Shown: piece after piece, positions 62,296 to 64,000 of the stretch
How positions within the stretch are numbered: the stretch's first letter is position 1
Layout of the letters: each line of letters opens with the position of its first letter
From: Cognatundibacterium luofuense
Lineage (GTDB): Bacteria > Pseudomonadota > Gammaproteobacteria > Burkholderiales > Burkholderiaceae_D
Length of the DNA stretch: 64,000 bases
Reading direction: 5' to 3'
Assembly (NCBI RefSeq): GCF_018139685.1
Contig: NZ_JAGSPN010000001.1
Location: 620,001-684,000 of the forward strand
The notes under the pieces: model-generated
Told to the model about the DNA's origin: nothing
The model's input: the letters and a program-made list of their open reading frames with translations, nothing else
Database searches by the model: none
Made by a program: the position numbers and the translations under genes

Positions 62296-63839
62296 GTGAA
62301 ACCATACGCCATTTAAGACTGGTTCTCGGAGACCAGCTGAATCCCGAACATCCGTGGTTTCAGACGCCGGACCCGGAAGTGCTGATCGTGATGATGGAAG
62401 TTCGTCAGGAAACCGACTACGTACTGCACCACGCGCAGAAAATCATCGCGATTTTTGCCGGAATGCGGAGACTGGCACAGCAACTGTCCGCTCGCCGGCA
62501 TAAAGTCCGGTATTTCAAAATCAGCGACAGCGCAAATCAGCACAGCATTGCCGCCAATCTGCAGCAATTGTGTCAGCAATACCGGATAGAAAAATTCAGT
62601 TATCAGTTGCCCGATGAATGGCGGCTGGATCAGCAATTGCATCAGATTGCAGCGGACTTTGAGAAAGCGGGCATACAAACCAGTGCAGACGACAGCGCGC
62701 ATTTTCTGAGTGCGCGCGATGATGCGCAACGCTTGTTCAGTCAGCGGCAGCGCTGGCTGATGGAAAGCTTTTATCGCCAGATGCGGGTCAGACATCAGGT
62801 GCTGATGGATGGCAATCAGCCTGTCGGCGCGCAATGGAATTTCGATCACGATAACCGTGAAGCCTGGCGCGGTACACCGGCAGAACCGCAGGATCAGCGG
62901 CCAGTGCATGATCACCGTTTGTTGTGGGAAGAAATTCAGGCGGCGGGTGTGAAGAGTTTCGGCGAGCCATCGGCACAGCGGTTTCGCTGGCCGCTGGATC
63001 GCGACGAAGCCTTGCAGCAACTGGACTTTTTTATCCGCGAAGTGCTGCCGTACTTCGGACGTTTTCAGGATGCAATGCACAGCGCTGCACCACGCTTATT
63101 CCACTCCTTACTCTCGTTTGCGCTGAATGTGAAAATGCTGCACCCGCTGGAAGTGGTGCGCGCAGCCGAACAAGCCTTCCAAAACGGCGCGGTGCCACTG
63201 GCATCGGCGGAAGGATTTATCCGGCAGATTCTGGGCTGGCGCGAATACGTGCGCGGCATCTACTGGGCTGCCATGCCGGATTACGCGCAACAGAATGCCT
63301 TACAACACGCGCAATCGCTGCCGCCGTGGTTCTGGAATGGACAAACCGGTATGCGCTGCCTTTCGCAATCGATACAGGCTTCCTTGCAGCATGCTCACGC
63401 GCATCACATTCAGCGCCTGATGGTGATCGGCAATTTTGCCTTGCTGGCCGGGCTGGATCCGCAGGAATTACATCAGTGGTATCTGGGGATTTATATCGAT
63501 GCATTTGAATGGGTGGAATTGCCGAACACGCTGGGGATGAGCCAGTTTGCTGATGGTGGTTTGCTGGCGACGAAGCCATATGTATCGACATCCGCTTATA
63601 TCCACAAAATGAGCGATTACTGCAAAGGCTGCGCTTATGACCGCAAGCAGAAAACCGGTGAAAAAGCCTGCCCGTTTAATGCCATGTACTGGGATTTCTT
63701 TTTACGTCACCGCGAACAGTTTGCGCGTAATCCGCGCCTCGGCATGATTTATCCGCAGCTGGCGAAAATGAAAGAAGAAGATAAAACCGCGCTGCAGTTA
63801 CGTGCCGCGTGGTGCCGCAGCCATCTCGATCAACTCTGA
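62292..63839 (+). CDS. FeS-BCP/PhrB-type (6-4) photolyase-family protein
   Basis: 515 residues from ATG 62292. It starts IRHLRLVLGDQLNPEHPWFQ, the typical N-terminus of the bacterial cryptochrome/photolyase with iron-sulfur cluster. The four cluster cysteines are visible: one in GMRCLSQSI, and three in DYCKGCAYDRKQKTGEKACP. GMSQFADGGLLATKPYVSTS and ILGWREYVRGIYW are conserved. PhrB from Agrobacterium repairs (6-4) photoproducts; the same is inferred here. It overlaps the CRY-DASH gene by ATGA. Confidence 0.93.
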   Translation: MSETIRHLRLVLGDQLNPEHPWFQTPDPEVLIVMMEVRQETDYVLHHAQKIIAIFAGMRRLAQQLSARRHKVRYFKISDSANQHSIAANLQQLCQQYRIEKFSYQLPDEWRLDQQLHQIAADFEKAGIQTSADDSAHFLSARDDAQRLFSQRQRWLMESFYRQMRVRHQVLMDGNQPVGAQWNFDHDNREAWRGTPAEPQDQRPVHDHRLLWEEIQAAGVKSFGEPSAQRFRWPLDRDEALQQLDFFIREVLPYFGRFQDAMHSAAPRLFHSLLSFALNVKMLHPLEVVRAAEQAFQNGAVPLASAEGFIRQILGWREYVRGIYWAAMPDYAQQNALQHAQSLPPWFWNGQTGMRCLSQSIQASLQHAHAHHIQRLMVIGNFALLAGLDPQELHQWYLGIYIDAFEWVELPNTLGMSQFADGGLLATKPYVSTSAYIHKMSDYCKGCAYDRKQKTGEKACPFNAMYWDFFLRHREQFARNPRLGMIYPQLAKMKEEDKTALQLRAAWCRSHLDQL

Positions 63840-63859
63840 AAACCCTGAAGGAAAACATC

Positions 63860-64000
63860 ATATACGCTGAACAAAAAACGCGTGCGCTGGTGATCGGCGG
63901 TTCCGGTGCCATCGGCAGCGCCATCGCCGCGCAATTGCGTGATGAGCAGATACAGGTTGTGACATTGTCGCGTAACAGCACGCCGGTGCTGGATCTCCTT
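63860..64000 (+). CDS. Short-chain dehydrogenase/reductase, 5' part (start unclear)
   Basis: The reading frame gives EQKTRALVIGGSGAIGSAIA and further Rossmann sequence (LRDEQIQVVTLSRNSTP) up to the window end, so an SDR-type NAD(P) loop GGSGAIG. There is no in-frame ATG or TTG before it; AGGAAAA at 63849-63855 precedes in-frame ATC/ATA codons at 63857-63862. GTG 63890 would cut into the first strand. The gene follows the photolyase by about 20 bp and looks like part of the same operon. Confidence 0.6.
   Translation, partial: MYAEQKTRALVIGGSGAIGSAIAAQLRDEQIQVVTLSRNSTPVLDLL

Noticed and set aside
1-64000. CRISPR array, prophage, insertion sequence or tRNA-linked island
   Set aside because: No regularly spaced repeats, transposase, integrase, phage structural gene or tRNA was recognised; gene order looks like stable chromosome.

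Overview
The window reads as an uninterrupted stretch of chromosome from a Gram-negative betaproteobacterium. The closest feel is the Burkholderiales, family Oxalobacteraceae (Undibacterium/Herminiimonas-like). This is inferred from gene content and order recalled from that group (mpl, YqiA-like esterase, ubiC, RNB ribonuclease, TonB-like, aroE, mtgA; TetR, PCMT-like, rhodanese, TolC family), not from a search. GC content looks moderate. I saw no insertion sequence, prophage, tRNA, rRNA or CRISPR array.

Layout. 1-6934: a tightly overlapping plus-strand operon (3' end of mpl, esterase, ubiC, RNB exoribonuclease, TonB-like protein, aroE, mtgA, DUF4124-like protein) closed by a terminator. 7071-13830: corA, a chemoreceptor flanked by two copies of a dispersed structured repeat, then polA (minus) and a LOG-family hydrolase (plus) whose start codons touch. 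14662-21525: a signalling operon with a structured leader. It encodes a soluble PAS histidine kinase, a globin-coupled GGDEF-EAL-REC-PAS protein, an HDOD protein, an HD-GYP response regulator with a damaged catalytic site, and a stand-alone receiver. This is the most distinctive system in the window: a probable oxygen-linked cyclic-di-GMP relay.

21641-29541: trmB, two LuxR-type regulators (one with a full acyl-homoserine-lactone pocket but no synthase nearby), a minus-strand operon uppP-recQ-WYL regulator-VOC protein, and an unknown protein. 29650-38033: TetR regulator, PCMT-like methyltransferase, rhodanese and TolC-family protein, then minus-strand AraC regulator, small membrane protein, futalosine-hydrolase-like protein and secreted unknown, then a plus-strand S9 peptidase. 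38109-53198 is all minus strand: adenosylcobalamin-dependent ribonucleotide reductase, an LPS core operon (waaC, GT2, waaA), and a nine-gene O-antigen/dTDP-rhamnose operon (rfbBACD, GT2, epimerase, sugar-phosphate transferase, CapD-like dehydratase, phosphohexomutase).

53298-57540: a possible 27-residue membrane peptide, then grpE, dnaK and dnaJ with heat-shock-type promoter candidates and hairpins. 57700-64000: chalcone-isomerase-like periplasmic protein, beta-carbonic anhydrase, then a light-related run of three different photolyase/cryptochrome-family proteins plus a DUF2256 protein, ending in a short-chain dehydrogenase cut by the window edge.
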